A stretch of DNA of 64,000 nt from Fasciolopsis buskii (GCA_008360955.1 LUCM01007678.1:134353-198352), one strand, 5' to 3'. Positions 24,010 through 36,179 are shown, counted from the first letter of the stretch. Program-made: numbers and translations. The notes: a model not told the origin generated them from the letters alone.

Positions 24010-24790
24010 GGATACCCAATATTTCTGTGGTTTACATGAATTATATTCATGCGAGGCAGTAGACTTCGAATGCAGCGATTCGTCCAAATGTTCCCAGTGC
24101 TCTCTGGAATTTCGGGCATATCGTTGAGACGACAATGATGTTGAAAAATCCGATCGGAAGTAAAGATAGCGATACTCATATAGAATCATCTGTGGCGGAC
24201 AGGTATTTTCCACATTCGTGCAACCACAGATTAGAAACAAACAGGAGCAAGCACGGAATAGAACACGATCTGAGTCCACGGGTGTGGACCAGAATGATCG
24301 GGAATCCTCGACTGATCTGCATCACCGGTGACTGATGGAAACGTGATCGACCTGAGTCCAATGCTGTGAAGACGAAGGAGGGCCCCTAGTGAGCCGATGT
24401 TGCTTTTTATGATAAGAATCGTTGTTATCCAGAAACAACATATGGTCAGAACGAATATGGATACGACGATCTCTGTTGTCGGTCTGATCGGTTGGGGCAG
24501 AAAATCGGCCTTCGATGAGCCGTTGGTTCTCCATTAACTACACCATTTGAGCAATAAACTCACCAGCATCGAGAGAATCATTCGTTAAACGTACACGTCG
24601 AAGTAATCCAGATAACTCTCTGTAGAACTCGTGTTTTGGATCAGGGAAGCTGCAATCAGTTTCAGAACTGGACTGACAGAGAGCAACTTTGACAGCGAAC
24701 ATCTGTAACTGGGAGGTGAAATTCTTTTTGGAATCCCTGCTAGATGTCGAATACCGACTAAAAGTAATGGCTGTCTGAGGATCTGTGTTT
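24010..24790 (-). pseudogene. RTE endonuclease domain, copy A
   Basis: Recognisable RTE endonuclease landmarks appear in two frames. First come FYRELSGLLRR and, after a stop, SAPTDQTDNRDRR-HIRSDH. These are followed by RGPPSSSQHWTQVDHVSISHR (about 24400-24340), equal to WRPPSSSQRWTQIDHIAISHR. Then comes DSDRVLFRAC, equal to DSDHALVRA. The catalytic Asp-His of the last motif is Asp-Arg here. At least three frame changes are present. Confidence 0.82.
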
Positions 24791-25255
24791 TTACCACTGG
24801 CGTACATGTTTATTCGTCTGTTCAGCAAGATGCACTGAATTCCGTTAGTGAAGTACTCAGATAGCCATAGCAACGGGAGATTAGGGCAGCAAAACCTTCC
24901 CCTTGACGAACAAATATGGGCCCAAAGTACCACATCACATATTCTGCTAATGGAACCAAGAGTGTTCTAGTAGGAAAAAACGGAATAGAAACAGAGCCCA
25001 ACATAAACCTGACTGGCTTACGGGCAAACTGGAAAGGCTTGTCAAGCTCATTAGTGAAGGATGTTGGATGTTTACAAACGGTGGGTCTGACACTCCGAAA
25101 TGAGAGAAGGTAATGGAAACCGGATTCGAAGTATCTGGGATCGCGAACACATGAGAAGAGAATAAAATGTGCCCTGCGTGGTGAGTTAGCAAGAAAAACG
25201 CACGCTTCAAACGAGACCTCAAGACCGTGCCTCGAGAGACATGAACAGTGATCAT
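24791..25255 (-). mobile_element. CR1-like LINE fragment
   Basis: The 24820-24860 stretch matches 18552-18590 of the CR1-like copy (shared tgcactga-ttc--ttagtgaagta-tca). The 25000-25075 stretch matches its 18760-18800 part. On the - strand this is the RT region just before and around motifs A-B. It directly abuts the RTE copy A endonuclease at about 24790, implying insertion or recombination between two LINEs. Confidence 0.55.
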
Positions 25256-26799
25256 CAAGACCTGCGATATTGTTGCTGTTGTTTGAAAACGGTTGGTCTC
25301 CCAGTCATCTTGTACAAATTCGACTTTGATACCACGGCGTTTTTGTCCGCAGTACAGTTGAAAGGTGACCTATTCTTCCGGCACAATAGTTGAATGTTGT
25401 GATATCGGACTTCGTTGTTTGTCATTAACCGCGGTTTTTCAGTAGGTTGGATTTTCCACCGAGAATTACTGAAGCAGCCAACGTTGGGGGCATCTCAACC
25501 TCAAGCTCCCGGGTTCGATTCTTCTAACCACTTCTCTTCATGCTCTACTTGGCAACCCCTTTGTTGGACGCTATTCTTTGCCTGAAAATCACGCATACGT
25601 CGTTTCATTGATAAATGAAATAACTTAGATTAGTCCGTTTATTTATGTAACTATAGTACTGTCATGCCTAGTACTGTCTCTAGCACTGTCTTGGAATAAA
25701 ATCCGGCGAAATCGTATTAAATATTTTGGGAACAGACCAATATTGCCTTTTAGTGCCGATCCAGTCGAGAAGGACTTTCGGAGAGAAATGATACTGTTGC
25801 GAAAAAAAGTACCGAGACGAACAAGGATTTGGTTTGTTTACTTCGATGAATAGATCGAAGTTTGACAGTCTATTCTAGATGCTCGAAACAAACAGCCGAT
25901 GGTCACTTGATGAGACGGCGACGCGTAATTTCAAAGAAAAACTAATTCATCATGATTGGGAATAAGTTTATCGAAAATAGACTTTCTTCTGATCGGGAAA
26001 ACAAATTAGCCATGTCAGAATTGCATGGTTGAAAGCGCCTACAATATGTGGATAGTTCTGTAGCTGTGGAATTATAATATTTTAAAAATGGTGTAGTAAG
26101 CAATAAGGAGGTAGGTTTAAGTTCGGTAAAATTGCACGCCCCGAACGAGACAAACCACGGATAAATATCGATTGATGAACAGTTACTTGGCCTTCAGTGG
26201 CCACGTAACAACAATCTCGGAAGTATCAGTCCAAAATCAATTGATCCATACTGCCACGCCACCTCACATTTTTTATATTCGCGAAAATCTATCTTGCCGA
26301 TACTGTTCGAACTCGTCGACCCCGATTCAGCAGGATTTGAGTCTTTCCGCTTGCAGACCAATCACAAACGCGAACAAATTTTTCGAAACAACGTATGAGA
26401 CATGATATAAAGTTAATAACACAGTGTTGTTGGTAGATGTAATTCGCCAACATTTCGACTACCGCGGGTAGTCTTTCTCAAGACAAGATTTACAATCAAT
26501 TCGTATGAGAGGTAGATCTGACGTTTTGTGAACCAATACCTGAAACGCGGATCAAAACCGGTTGAATTTTTCAATAGCCGTATTTCAGAACGTGCGCAAT
26601 GGCAAGCAGAGGTCACGATGAAGTCGAATTTCTCACCAAATTATGACGAGACGACAAAAACCCGGAGTGTTGTAGCCCAGTCGGTCAGGGATTTTATCTA
26701 CAAATTTAGGAAAAATCCAAGCACATATCAGGTATAATCAAAATCATGATAAAGGAAGGGAACACCCAACGAGAAAGGGGGAAAAAGAAACAATATGCA
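25256..26799. other. no supported gene apart from a SINE
   Basis: Only the SINE at 25455-25625 was recognised. The short open frames at 26172-26405 and 26413-26737 have no support. Confidence 0.35.
25455..25625 (+). repeat. tRNA-derived SINE, family 1
   Basis: A box-B core gggttcgattc (25511-25521) is followed by a tail containing cttggcaacccc and gtcgtttcattgataaatgaaat. The layout is the same as the 32.4- and 55.1-kb copies. Confidence 0.6.
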
Positions 26800-27400
26800 G
26801 GATTCGCAATACCTTCTCTTCCCCTTCTCCGCATCATCGGCCACCCCTCGGAATCCATGATTCCGTGGCTAGCCTGATACTGCCCGGTTGCTCAAATTGA
26901 AGTAGGGGATTGAATTAGGGAACCGTAAACCAAGAATTTGACCAAATGATCTAACCCACAAGGCAAAGGGACGATCTGAAGCTCACATAGCCTACTGGGG
27001 ACAGATGAATGATTGCTCGGCTCATACAACCTTCAGATGGGGGTAAACATCCTGGGAGCCCAGTACACCCTTTCACTACGGCCGCCGGTTGGCTTGGAGT
27101 CGTATACTTCGTGTTTTGCTTGGGAACAGGGTTTAGCCATCTCCCATAAATGGAGTACTGGTGGTCAGTCAATCCTGAGGAAGGCACCGCACATTTGCCT
27201 TCGTCCTCGCACTTTAGTGGGGACACCCCGCCATTAAAAAAGTGCATGGGACATTCCTAACAGATGTTGTTTGAAGATTACTGTCCTTTGGGAGCATTCT
27301 AAGATGTGTTCGAGGCGGATAGCTGACTCGCAGCCTGGGTCGCCGAATCACGAGCATCCTGAGGCATTTAGAGTCTCGGCCAAGAAGAGTGCGTGACTGA
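26800..27400 (+). repeat. dispersed repeat of unknown type (copy 1)
   Basis: Sequence around 26980-27175 is related to 60070-60250 (shared layout ending gggtttagccatctccc). Sequence around 26845-26970 is related to 63750-63910 (shared gaattagggaacc block). All three are in the same orientation. It has no coding frame of note and could be the 5' untranslated part of a LINE. Confidence 0.4.
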
Positions 27401-27984
27401 CAAAAGTTTCCCATATTTTAGTTCGATAATATTAGCCTTTCTTGGTAAATCCAAACGAAATTATCGTTACGAGTTTGTGCGTAATTTCGGCCGGAAGTAA
27501 GACGAAACCCAAGGCTATGCTCTAGAGTAATTTTTCAGTAAGCTTCAAAACAGAATCTTAAACAACAAACTAATCGATAATCAACAGTGTCAGGCCAAAT
27601 GAGAAACATGTTGCCGGAGGATCAATTAAAATAAACACATCACTGTTTCGTGAGCTTGTTTTACACTTGTAGACGTTATGTAGTAATCGTTACTAAGACT
27701 GAGGTGCGTTTCTTCTAGCCACGATATCGAATATCCGGTGAAAAGAAAAACCGAAATTTCTAATCCTATCAATAATCAATTGGATCGTTTGACGCTACAC
27801 GAAAACTAGTAAGAGAAGGAGGTTGTATGTTTTCATGAAATTGTTAACTATCGGATATCATTGGTCTAATCACTATCACGAAACACAGGGGAGCAGTGTA
27901 CAATTGTTTCATCCCTGTTTCGGTGTGCAAATCCCAAAAGGTTACGTCTAGTGCCACCATGTGGTGAAATTAAACAAACCGTTT
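27401..27984. other. no supported gene
   Basis: Nothing recognised on either strand. Confidence 0.4.
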
Positions 27985-28115
27985 GTAACGTCCGCGGCAG
28001 CCTAGTGGCCAAGCCGTTCGACTCGGAATTGTTCGGCTCGAGTTCATACCACATTTCGGGCTCGATAGATATCCACTGTTGGCGATTTCTAATACAGGTG
28101 AAATAGTCGTACCGT
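27985..28115 (+). repeat. tRNA-derived SINE, family 2
   Basis: A tRNA-like head (gcagcctagtggccaagccg) is followed by a decayed B box (gagttcatacc). It ends in a tail with gatatccactgttggcgatttctaat, which also ends the copy at 43.8 kb (gatatacactgctggggattcctaac). The head and tail differ from family 1. Confidence 0.5.
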
Positions 28116-30468
28116 GAGCTTTCACGATCACTCAAGGACGATTTGAGTATTCGTGCCGCATGGCAAGTAACTTAACCGTTGTTAAGAGACCTCATATATT
28201 TAGGAATCACCACGGTAGCAACGTGTAATGACCACTACAAATTCGGTCTTCGTTTCACAATATTTAACTCAGACAGTTTCAGATTTGAAAACATTTCATG
28301 GTCGATAGCGTCTAGCACTGTGTTCCACATGTATTCTAATTGGACTTCAGAGAAAAATCGGTGTTTGACCTCATTTTCTAAGGACAATCAGACTGCCTTT
28401 ATTTCCTTCCCGTAAGAAGATCGATTCTCATATTTTCTCCGACGAACTGCAAGTTGCACGAGATATGTAGACATTAATTACATCCACTACATGGTGATTC
28501 GTCGCCCAGTCAGTCACATTCGAGAATACGTTCCACTTATTCGGAAGACTCCTCGTGTGACGATATCCATGTCCGGTTGTATCCATGGCCACATTTCTCA
28601 TTATTCAGTGCGGTCAAAATATAGATCAAAAATAGGCTCATCCTGACGTTTGATGTTGTTCCCTAATTGTTCCATTGTCTAGGGTTACCTTTTTCTTATG
28701 AAACGTGTCAGTTCACTTTGTACTGTCACAATGGTTGTCACTGAAAGACGTTCTGATCTAAAACTAAGAGCGCGAACCTAGAAAAAACATTTGAGTTAAA
28801 TCCAAATGGTGAAAAGCAAGCAAACCATGGAGGATGCGGTTGACGGCGAATGCCGTTTGGGCCACATTCAGCGAAGCTTTAGGCGGCAGTTGTGAAACGT
28901 TTCAAAGCTCTAATTCTCTACCGGTCATCTTGTACGTTTCTTATGACCTCCGCTTGCATCGTACTTCATTGTCTTAGCTACTAATCTCATCGGCTTCTTT
29001 TCTATGCCACCTATTACGGTTCATTGAAGTGAACCAGGCTGATAATACTCAACATACAATGAGCTCAACCCCCGCCGCCAAAGGGGTGAAACCAAAGATA
29101 CCAAAATCACTAGACCATATTACCATGAGATCGCCGGCTGTGTTTGGCGTGACGGGAGGGAGGCTATGTTCGGATGTCAAAAGTGCGGGGTCATTGTGCC
29201 TTGGTGGGATGAGTGATGTGGAGGTGAAGCGCGACTGTAGCCAGAACAGAGCTGACTGTCACGCTACTCGGACGTGAGCTGAACAGCAAACGGGTTCGGA
29301 ACCGGATGGACTGAAGACCCGAGGACTGATACGGGATCGGTCACGCTCCATGGTCCGCGGAGTGAGTGAAAATGGTCTGACTTTGTGACCAGCTCAGAGG
29401 CGAGGGAGGGCGGCATTCGATTTGAAGACCAGAGAATAGAAGAGGAGCTCGTTACACGAAGGCCAATCAGCTAAAGAGCTCTATCTTGTGTGGACTTATG
29501 CAAACCGTCTGATTACGACCAATAGACGAAACTGTCGTGCTGACCAGCAGGCGCTATTCGATCGTTCTCGGTTCATTAGACGAGCTGTGACAGAACTACA
29601 TTCGCGGCCACCGCCTGAAGGCGTTAGAGTTAGGAACAGCCAAGAAAGTGGTGGTAAGCATGTTGGGTATTTATTTTCTCTATATCTTCCGTATTGGCAT
29701 CGCACAAATTAATGCTCGAAAATAATCCCATGAACAGTGAACTGACTGGCTGGGCATTCACTGTGGTATTGATCAAGCACAATGGATCCATCTACTCTCT
29801 GTAAGTGACGTTGTAATGTGCTCTGTGACAACACACACACACACACAAACACACACACATTGAGCTGCGTACAGTCATCCTTCGATTTACCAATGGGAAC
29901 GGAAGGCCTAGAAAATCAGCTTTTGTTATTCGCACACTGACTCATGAGATAGTACGTTGAGCAATGCACCAGATATTCTCTCGGATCCAAACCCATCGGA
30001 TTTCACGCAGATTAATTAGGTCGGCTGTTAAATAGATACTAGGACAAAAAACGAGACACATCAGAGAGCATCATGAGTTTATAACTATCTGACTGGAATA
30101 AAACATGCGGAAAATATTACTTATTAACAGGTACTTCGTCGAAGGCCGGAACGCTAGTAGGGCAATAAAAATTCCAAAAGGTACAAATATTCTAACTGGA
30201 GGCTCTCATGAGGTCCTCCGTTGGCTCAGTTTCCTCCAAACTCTGACGGGATGGTGAAAACCTAGGTGCACGAGACACCAGACCATCAGATGACCCAGTG
30301 GAGTGATGGATTGTGGAAGGGACCCAATTGGAATACACGAGCGACCACGCTGACGTCTTGGTGAATCGGTAGGACAGGCCAACAAGCACGGAGGTCACAT
30401 CCATGCAACACTTGCAAAGACGTTGGAATGCAATTTGCCTCAGAGTAAAATAATCCACAGAAAATGTC
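28116..30468. other. no supported gene; GC-richer stretch and AC repeat
   Basis: About 28.8-29.7 kb is relatively GC-rich. It has an open stretch at 29488-29660 ending at gtaagc and another possible exon at 29735-29800 ending at gtaagt. The two do not join in phase, so no gene is claimed. An interrupted AC microsatellite occupies 29828-29859. The frames at 30192-30495 (-) are unsupported. Confidence 0.35.
29828..29859. repeat. AC microsatellite
   Basis: The tract is a run of AC dinucleotides interrupted once by an extra A. Confidence 0.9.
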
Positions 30469-30750
30469 CAGTGTGCATGTGCACGTGGACTGCATACCGA
30501 TGGCTAACTAAGCAATTCACAACTCAGTGCACCGATCGCCTAGTTGGATGAAGCGAGTTCCTTTGTTCTTTTAGACGGATATCGCAAATGGTCAGCGGTT
30601 AGGGACAGAGAATCATCACGAAGTACCGCAAGTGCAACGCATGAGGTCAGTGTCGACTCAGCTGCCGCCGTACGGAAATGGGATCAAACGAATGATAGAC
30701 TGGGGTTGAGTAATACGACTCGGCCGAAAATCAAGGAATGTCCACTCAGT

Positions 30751-30793
30751 AAAAATAATAATAATAATAATATTAATAATAATAATAATAATA
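30751..30793. repeat. AAT trinucleotide repeat (left arm)
   Basis: A run of AAT/ATA triplets with one TATT interruption is mirrored as ATT repeats at 31628-31670 in the right arm. Confidence 0.9.
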
Positions 30794-31100
30794 GAATGGC
30801 CTTTATTTCACTTAGCATATGCGTAACAGTATCCGCGGTTCTTGGACGGGAATGACGGATGCCGAAGGACCGGGAGTAAAATAAACCATGGTTGTTTAAT
30901 CGAACCCGGAGTGTACACGACTAGACGTCAGGATTATGACCCTTTCGTGGTAACTGGTTAGAATTAGCCGTGCAAATTTGCACCTTTATCTGTGCACCAC
31001 TGCTAGAAAACACTTAACTCAGCCAAGAATTCTACCACCAAACGCAACTGTTCTTAGAACTATGGATTCAAAATATCAATAGGATACCTCGCATTTCTGG

Positions 31101-31320
31101 ATATATATATATATATATATTTCTCACCGGAATCGAATCTGTAGCATCAGGAGTGTGCATGGAAGCTCTTCATCGAAGAGTCCATAGAAGAACCACAACT
31201 GTGATTCGTTGATAATTCACAGTTGTGGTTCTTCTATAGACACTTCGACGAAGAGCTTCCATGCACACTCCTGATGCTACAGATTCCATTCTCGTGAGAA
31301 ATATATATATATATATATAT
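31101..31320. repeat. imperfect hairpin flanked by AT runs
   Basis: Two 20-base AT runs (31101-31120 and 31301-31320) flank 84-base inverted arms differing at 6 of 84 positions, with a 12-base loop. The divergence here, unlike the outer arms, indicates that this hairpin is an older, natural structure, perhaps a small foldback element. Confidence 0.8.
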
Positions 31321-31952
31321 CCAGAAATGCGAGGTATCCTATTGATATTTTGAATCCATAGTTCTAAGAACAGTTGCGTTTGGTGGTAGAATTCTTGGCT
31401 GAGTTAAGTGTTTTCTAGCAGTGGTGCACAGATAAAGGTGCAAATTTGCACGGCTAATTCTAACCAGTTACCACGAAAGGGTCATAATCCTGACGTCTAG
31501 TCGTGTACACTCCGGGTTCGATTAAACAACCATGGTTTATTTTACTCCCGGTCCTTCGGCATCCGTCATTCCCGTCCAAGAACCGCGGATACTGTTACGC
31601 ATATGCTAAGTGAAATAAAGGCCATTCTATTATTATTATTATTATTAATATTATTATTATTATTATTTTTACTGAGTGGACATTCCTTGATTTTCGGCCG
31701 AGTCGTATTACTCAACCCCAGTCTATCATTCGTTTGATCCCATTTCCGTACGGCGGCAGCTGAGTCGACACTGACCTCATGCGTTGCACTTGCGGTACTT
31801 CGTGATGATTCTCTGTCCCTAACCGCTGACCATTTGCGATATCCGTCTAAAAGAACAAAGGAACTCGCTTCATCCAACTAGGCGATCGGTGCACTGAGTT
31901 GTGAATTGCTTAGTTAGCCATCGGTATGCAGTCCACGTGCACATGCACACTG

Positions 31953-31953
31953 N

Positions 31954-32002
<49 letters not shown>
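31953..32002. repeat. ambiguous base plus AT microsatellite
   Basis: One N at 31953 is followed by about 49 bases of pure AT. It marks a sequence gap or collapsed repeat exactly at the end of the palindrome. Confidence 0.95.
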
Positions 32003-32006
<4 letters not shown>

Positions 32007-32394
32007 CGACCAAAAAACAGCTTTTGGAGACCCGTACAAAAGGCGAACTTGGTGAAATGTGTTCATTGTGAAAAATGCGGGACGATCCTGAAACCAGCCC
32101 AGATCGTCTGAATGCCTAATGAAAGTGCTCGTTCACAGTTGGAATATTTTTCCCCAGTTTTCATTACTTGCAGAACAGCTGTACAAATAGCACAGAAATT
32201 GCACACAGAGTTGTGTTGGTTGTGCTAGACAAACGCAACTCGTATGCTTCAGCCAGCTTGCCTGTGTCACTTTAGAGATCGCTGGCCTTTCGGTCACCCA
32301 ACCTGACGGACTGTGATCAGTCCAAGTGAAGAGTTTGAAGAAAAGGTCGCTCAACCACACAGACCTTTAACAAATCTTAGTAATAACGAGGTTT

Positions 32395-32585
32395 TAAAAA
32401 TGTGGATTTGAAATGAAATCACTTTGATCACGGTGAGGTCGTGGGTTCGATTCCTCCCACTGCCGCCAATCCTCCCCACTTGGCAGTCCTACCTGAAAAA
32501 TGATGTATGTTGCCATTTCGTTAATAAGAGGAATGAAAAAGTTGAGAAGATAAAAGATTGAGAAAAAGTCAAGTTTAATCCAACA
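32395..32585 (+). repeat. tRNA-derived SINE, family 1
   Basis: The box-B core gtgggttcgattcctccc is at 32441-32458, followed by cccacttggcag and the tail tgaaaaatgatgtatgttgccatttcgttaataa. It shares these parts with the 57.7-kb copy in inverse orientation. Confidence 0.7.
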
Positions 32586-34979
32586 ATTTTCCTTAACAAT
32601 CGTTCAGCTCTCCAATATGATACTTTGACATAACCCATGTGGAATCTTCCACCCGTTGACAAATGGCATGAAAATTTCAACGGAACCAAACTTCCCTAGG
32701 TACAAATCCACAAGAGATATTGATCGTTTAATTGGGTTCCAGAGCATGCCAACAAGCAAGCCTAGTGCTCCAGACTGAAGCCGAACAGACAATCGAATAC
32801 AAACAATTCGGACCGCATACAGAGCAACAACTGGTCAGCCTGCCTCGTCGTATTCGGGCGCCGGATTTATCTATAACATTCTGTCATACGTCAGAGCAAA
32901 ATCCGTGCAATATGCGTTCATATCATCTGGTTGATTGACACTTCAAACGGCGAAGAGAGAATAGTATAACCCGAATTGTATGGATTTGCCTATTAGTCCC
33001 AAAGCAGTAATCAGATTTTTTAAAAAAAAACGGATAATGTGCACTGCATCTAATTAATTGCACGGTAGTTTGGAGTTCACGTTTCAGTTCGCTTACTTCA
33101 GTTCTCAACTGATTCGTTCTGTGGTGTCAATGTTTTCAGTTTCAGCAATTATCAGCCCGTGCCCAGTCTAAGACGTTGCCAGAAAAATATCAACAGAACA
33201 GTGAGGCTAGCATAAGAAATACTCGAATATGATTCACTTATCTCAGCTTTTAGATTAGTGGTGAACTTTTGCAACTGATCATTTGCTAGGAAGACCACCC
33301 TTTATGAGACCATTTTGCTCTTGGATTTTCCATGGCTACAGATTGTTGCTAGCCAGGCGACTGAAAAAACCAACTAAAATATTTTGATTTCGTACAGTCG
33401 AACGAACATTTAAAAAATGACTTTCTATGATGAATTATTTTGTTAAAATTTTGCAAATTCATGTTCCTCATCCATACCTAGGTCAAGTACCAAACAGTGA
33501 CAAAATTTCCACATGTACGTTGAAGAAAATCTCATATTCATCTCTCCTGCTTCACTTCACAATTCCCGTAAATCTTGAAAGCTTCTTTCTGTTTCGTTCC
33601 TCAGTCTGATGAAGTGAATAATTGTGACTTGTGTTTGGAGTAGCGCATGTTTCCATAAGCAGATTATTCCGATACGGACTTTGGCTGATTTACCTAGCCC
33701 CAGAAAAACAGTCTACGAGGTGCCCAAATAAACTGTCTAACCTTATCTTCTTGATAACCTGGTCTGCTTAAGATGGGAGACCTCGGGCAGGTGCTTACTC
33801 CCGAAGCTGGGGACCGCCAATCTGGCCACTAATAGTGGCCTATTTCGGGCCGGTGATGGTCAAGCGTTCTAAGAGTCTGTCACCGCAATCGTCAGAAATT
33901 TGAATCACAAATATGCCGGTAGTTACCGTGCTAGACGGAAACATGTTGTCGTCGGGTTTATTACCATATCTGGAGAGACTTTTTGTAGGTCTGAGAAACT
34001 CGAAGTTCCAGGGTCAAAGTTGCCGATCCCCTTCTGCATCTCCTCTGCCGCCAAGTGGGTCCAAGTGGCTAGTGCTGATGCAGTTGCATCAAGCACGGGA
34101 TGAAAAGCAACTAAGATGTGGGTACCAATTTGGTCGTGGATGACTAGTCGATAGCCTCGGAATGTTCAGCGCAAAGATCTGTGTAAATGCAGGTGGAATC
34201 CGGTTTCACTGCGTTGTAGTCAGTTGCACCAGCGATATAGCACAAAGACTAACCGAAACATCTTGGGCTCGGAGAACGTGTCGCCCACGACCTTCAGTCG
34301 GCAAATCAGCGATTATTCAGGCAACATGGCATACCACTTCCTAATAAACTCGACTTTAAAATATCCTATTTTTAGGCAGCGTGTGAAAGACAGAACTTGT
34401 TGCCGTGAGCGCAATAGGCAATGTAAATAGATCCGAAGAGAAATTCGATCCAACCATCAGCATTTTCCCCCTTTCGTACCGTCCATTCATTACTTCCTGC
34501 CCCCTCTGAGAAATCCCGTTTGTGTTGTTTTATCGCATCATTTTTTTGCATTGTTGACATAGCCTAGACTCTCGCCATTTGCACGTGCGTGGGTTTGCTG
34601 TTAGTTGACTTTGTTTGACGCCCTTTGTCGTCGACGTGATTTGCCATTAGAACTCGGATTAAACAAGGCCCGAGAGGAATACTCTTGATGTTTGATTATT
34701 GTACAGTAACTACTTTGTTCCAAATGGTACCGTAGAAGTTTGGCTCCGCCTTTGTTTTGGTTTATGTCCCTGTGGTAGCTACGCTTTGCTCAAACGTTTA
34801 CTCAACAGACTAGCAGTAATCAACAGCCCTAGCAACTGACTGACAATGGAACTACGGCATCTAACGGCGAACGTAGGCGGGCCCGTGGAACAAAACCCCC
34901 AGGTGAACCAAACCGTTTAGGTTGTGTTGCTGGCTGTATCTTTGCTCCCGGATCAATTCTGTCAGGCCAGTTTAGTAAA
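32586..34979. other. no supported gene; possible BEL 5' region
   Basis: No coding feature was supported. A 5S-like segment lies at 33759-33800. Bases from about 34.6 kb may include the 5' LTR and leader of the BEL/Pao element, but no matching 3' LTR was found by eye. Confidence 0.3.
33759..33800 (+). repeat. 5S rRNA-like segment (possible 5S-derived SINE remnant)
   Basis: The segment cctggtctgcttaagatggg, followed by agacctcgggcaggtgct, resembles the 3' third of eukaryotic 5S rRNA (CCTGGTTAGTACTTGGATGGG, then AGACC...AGGTGCT). The 5' two thirds of 5S are not evident, so this is not a gene. Confidence 0.25.
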
Positions 34980-35153
34980 AAGTTAGCTTTCCATTCGTCC
35001 AGGACGGATTTGTTGTTGATCCGTTAAGAAGAATGGCATCTGAAGGGAAAACTAGAACCAGAAGCACAGCGACAGCTTTTCGAGGTGAAGAACGAAGTTG
35101 AGATGGCTGACCGGAAACTAGCGTTTGCATAAGAGGAAGAAAACGTCCCGGGC

Positions 35154-35455
35154 TTGGATACCGTTATAAATGAGGTTGGTGATGAGGAACGCTTGTATCG
35201 ATACTTAAGGGATACACTTATACAAACTGAACCGACGCTCGAGGCCCCAGTTCACTCGACGGCAGAAGGCATAGCTAACTATCGCATGGACCTGCCCAAG
35301 GTCGGAGTGAAAATTTCCACTGGCAATACATTTATCTACTGGATATTTGTTTGGCAGTTTGAATATGACAGTGAACAGAGTTAAGGATGACGAGAGCCGA
35401 CTCCTGTGTCTATTACACTATTGAAAACAAAACAATGTGGCGAACGAGCTCGCTT
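35154..35455 (+). pseudogene. BEL/Pao gag, N-terminal part
   Basis: The segments LPKVGVKISTGNTFIYWIFV and QFEYD, then VKDDESRLLCLLHY after a shift, equal the conserved BEL gag pattern LPKxxxxxFxGDPLxYWxFxxxFE...ESRLLxLLxYC. The frame is then lost and the sequence passes into the PLE on the opposite strand. Confidence 0.72.
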
Positions 35456-35606
35456 TCCGTTATTCGTATTCATGCCAATACATAACAATAAATATGATCG
35501 GGAATGGATCAAGGGAAATTGTCAGTTTGCAGTCACATCAGTTCACAACTCTAGGAATGTGTTCGTGTGTATGTGTAGAGAACATCTTAACTGTTCCTGT
35601 GATCAC

Positions 35607-35876
35607 CTAAGCCGGATGGCGTTCACGAACGCGATCGAACAAACGCCTGGTCGTGCGGTCAATATACCTGGTCCCACAGGAGCAGGCGACTAAACACACA
35701 CACACACACACACACAGAAAGGGGCTGCAGAATCTGGTAATCTCTCCTTTAGTAGGAAGCACATGGTCGGTTTGGATATGAATAGTTTTCAACTGCGCAG
35801 CAAAACATTTTCTGCTAATTGGACCTGAAAGTCTCCGTTGGATAATTTTCGTATCGATGTCACTTTTGAAAGGCAA
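35607..35876 (-). pseudogene. PLE GIY-YIG endonuclease fragment with in-frame CA repeat
   Basis: CSCGTRYIDRTTRRL matches the PLE endonuclease pattern CSCGAxYIGRTxRxL, with the Gly of YIG changed to Asp. Directly upstream in the same frame a CA/TG microsatellite (35693-35717) is translated as alternating Cys-Val, so repeat expansion has replaced part of the linker. Confidence 0.72.
35693..35717. repeat. CA microsatellite
   Basis: About twelve CA units lie inside the endonuclease part of the PLE. Confidence 0.9.
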
Positions 35877-36179
35877 ACGGACGTATAAGGATTTCTTTAT
35901 TGGTCCTATTTCTTTTAGTCTTCCTTTGTGTTTTTCCAGTTTTATTTATGAATCTTTCGGGCTATCCATTTTGTACGAACACGCTCCGCAGGAAACGAAA
36001 ATCATTTTAAATTGTGTCATTCGTACATATTTTTCTTGCTCTATCAACTAAACAGCATATTAGGTTTCTCTTCCCTTGTAACGGCACAAGGCTGTGAAAA
36101 TTAATGTACCGTCCGTTTCACGTTGCCTTTCTACTGACTGATAGTTATGCAGACCTGTACTGCCGATGTCTCCTGCTAA

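Larger units (their letters stand above)
23121..24790 (-). mobile_element. RTE-type LINE copy A (internally deleted)
   Basis: On the - strand the copy runs from the endonuclease domain (24790-24010) through the endonuclease-RT linker (24000-23700). It then jumps directly to the C-terminal domain (23690-23121), so the RT palm with its catalytic boxes is missing. The natural end is preserved: a WRSCC segment is followed by FLSSRDD and a stop at 23123-23121. Frameshifts occur in every part. The endonuclease part is nearly identical to copy B at 61.2 kb. Confidence 0.85.
30469..31952. repeat. 1.48-kb inverted repeat (palindrome)
   Basis: The two halves mirror each other about position 31210.5. 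The outer 632-base arms (30469-31100 and 31321-31952) showed no mismatch in the stretches compared, including a 103-codon frame that is identical on + (30544-30855) and - (31566-31877). The inner 84 bases differ at six positions and surround a 12-base spacer (31205-31216). The right arm stops exactly at an N (31953) and a 49-base AT run. This may be a real palindrome or a mirrored assembly or read artefact built on a genuine inner hairpin. Confidence 0.95.

Noticed and set aside
29488..29800. Two exon-like stretches ending at gtaagc and gtaagt
   Set aside because: Their phases do not join in any open frame combination.
30544..31877. Identical 103-codon frames on + (30544-30855) and - (31566-31877) as a duplicated gene
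   Set aside because: They are the two arms of one palindrome and include an AAT microsatellite read as an Asn run. There is no promoter, splice or homology support.
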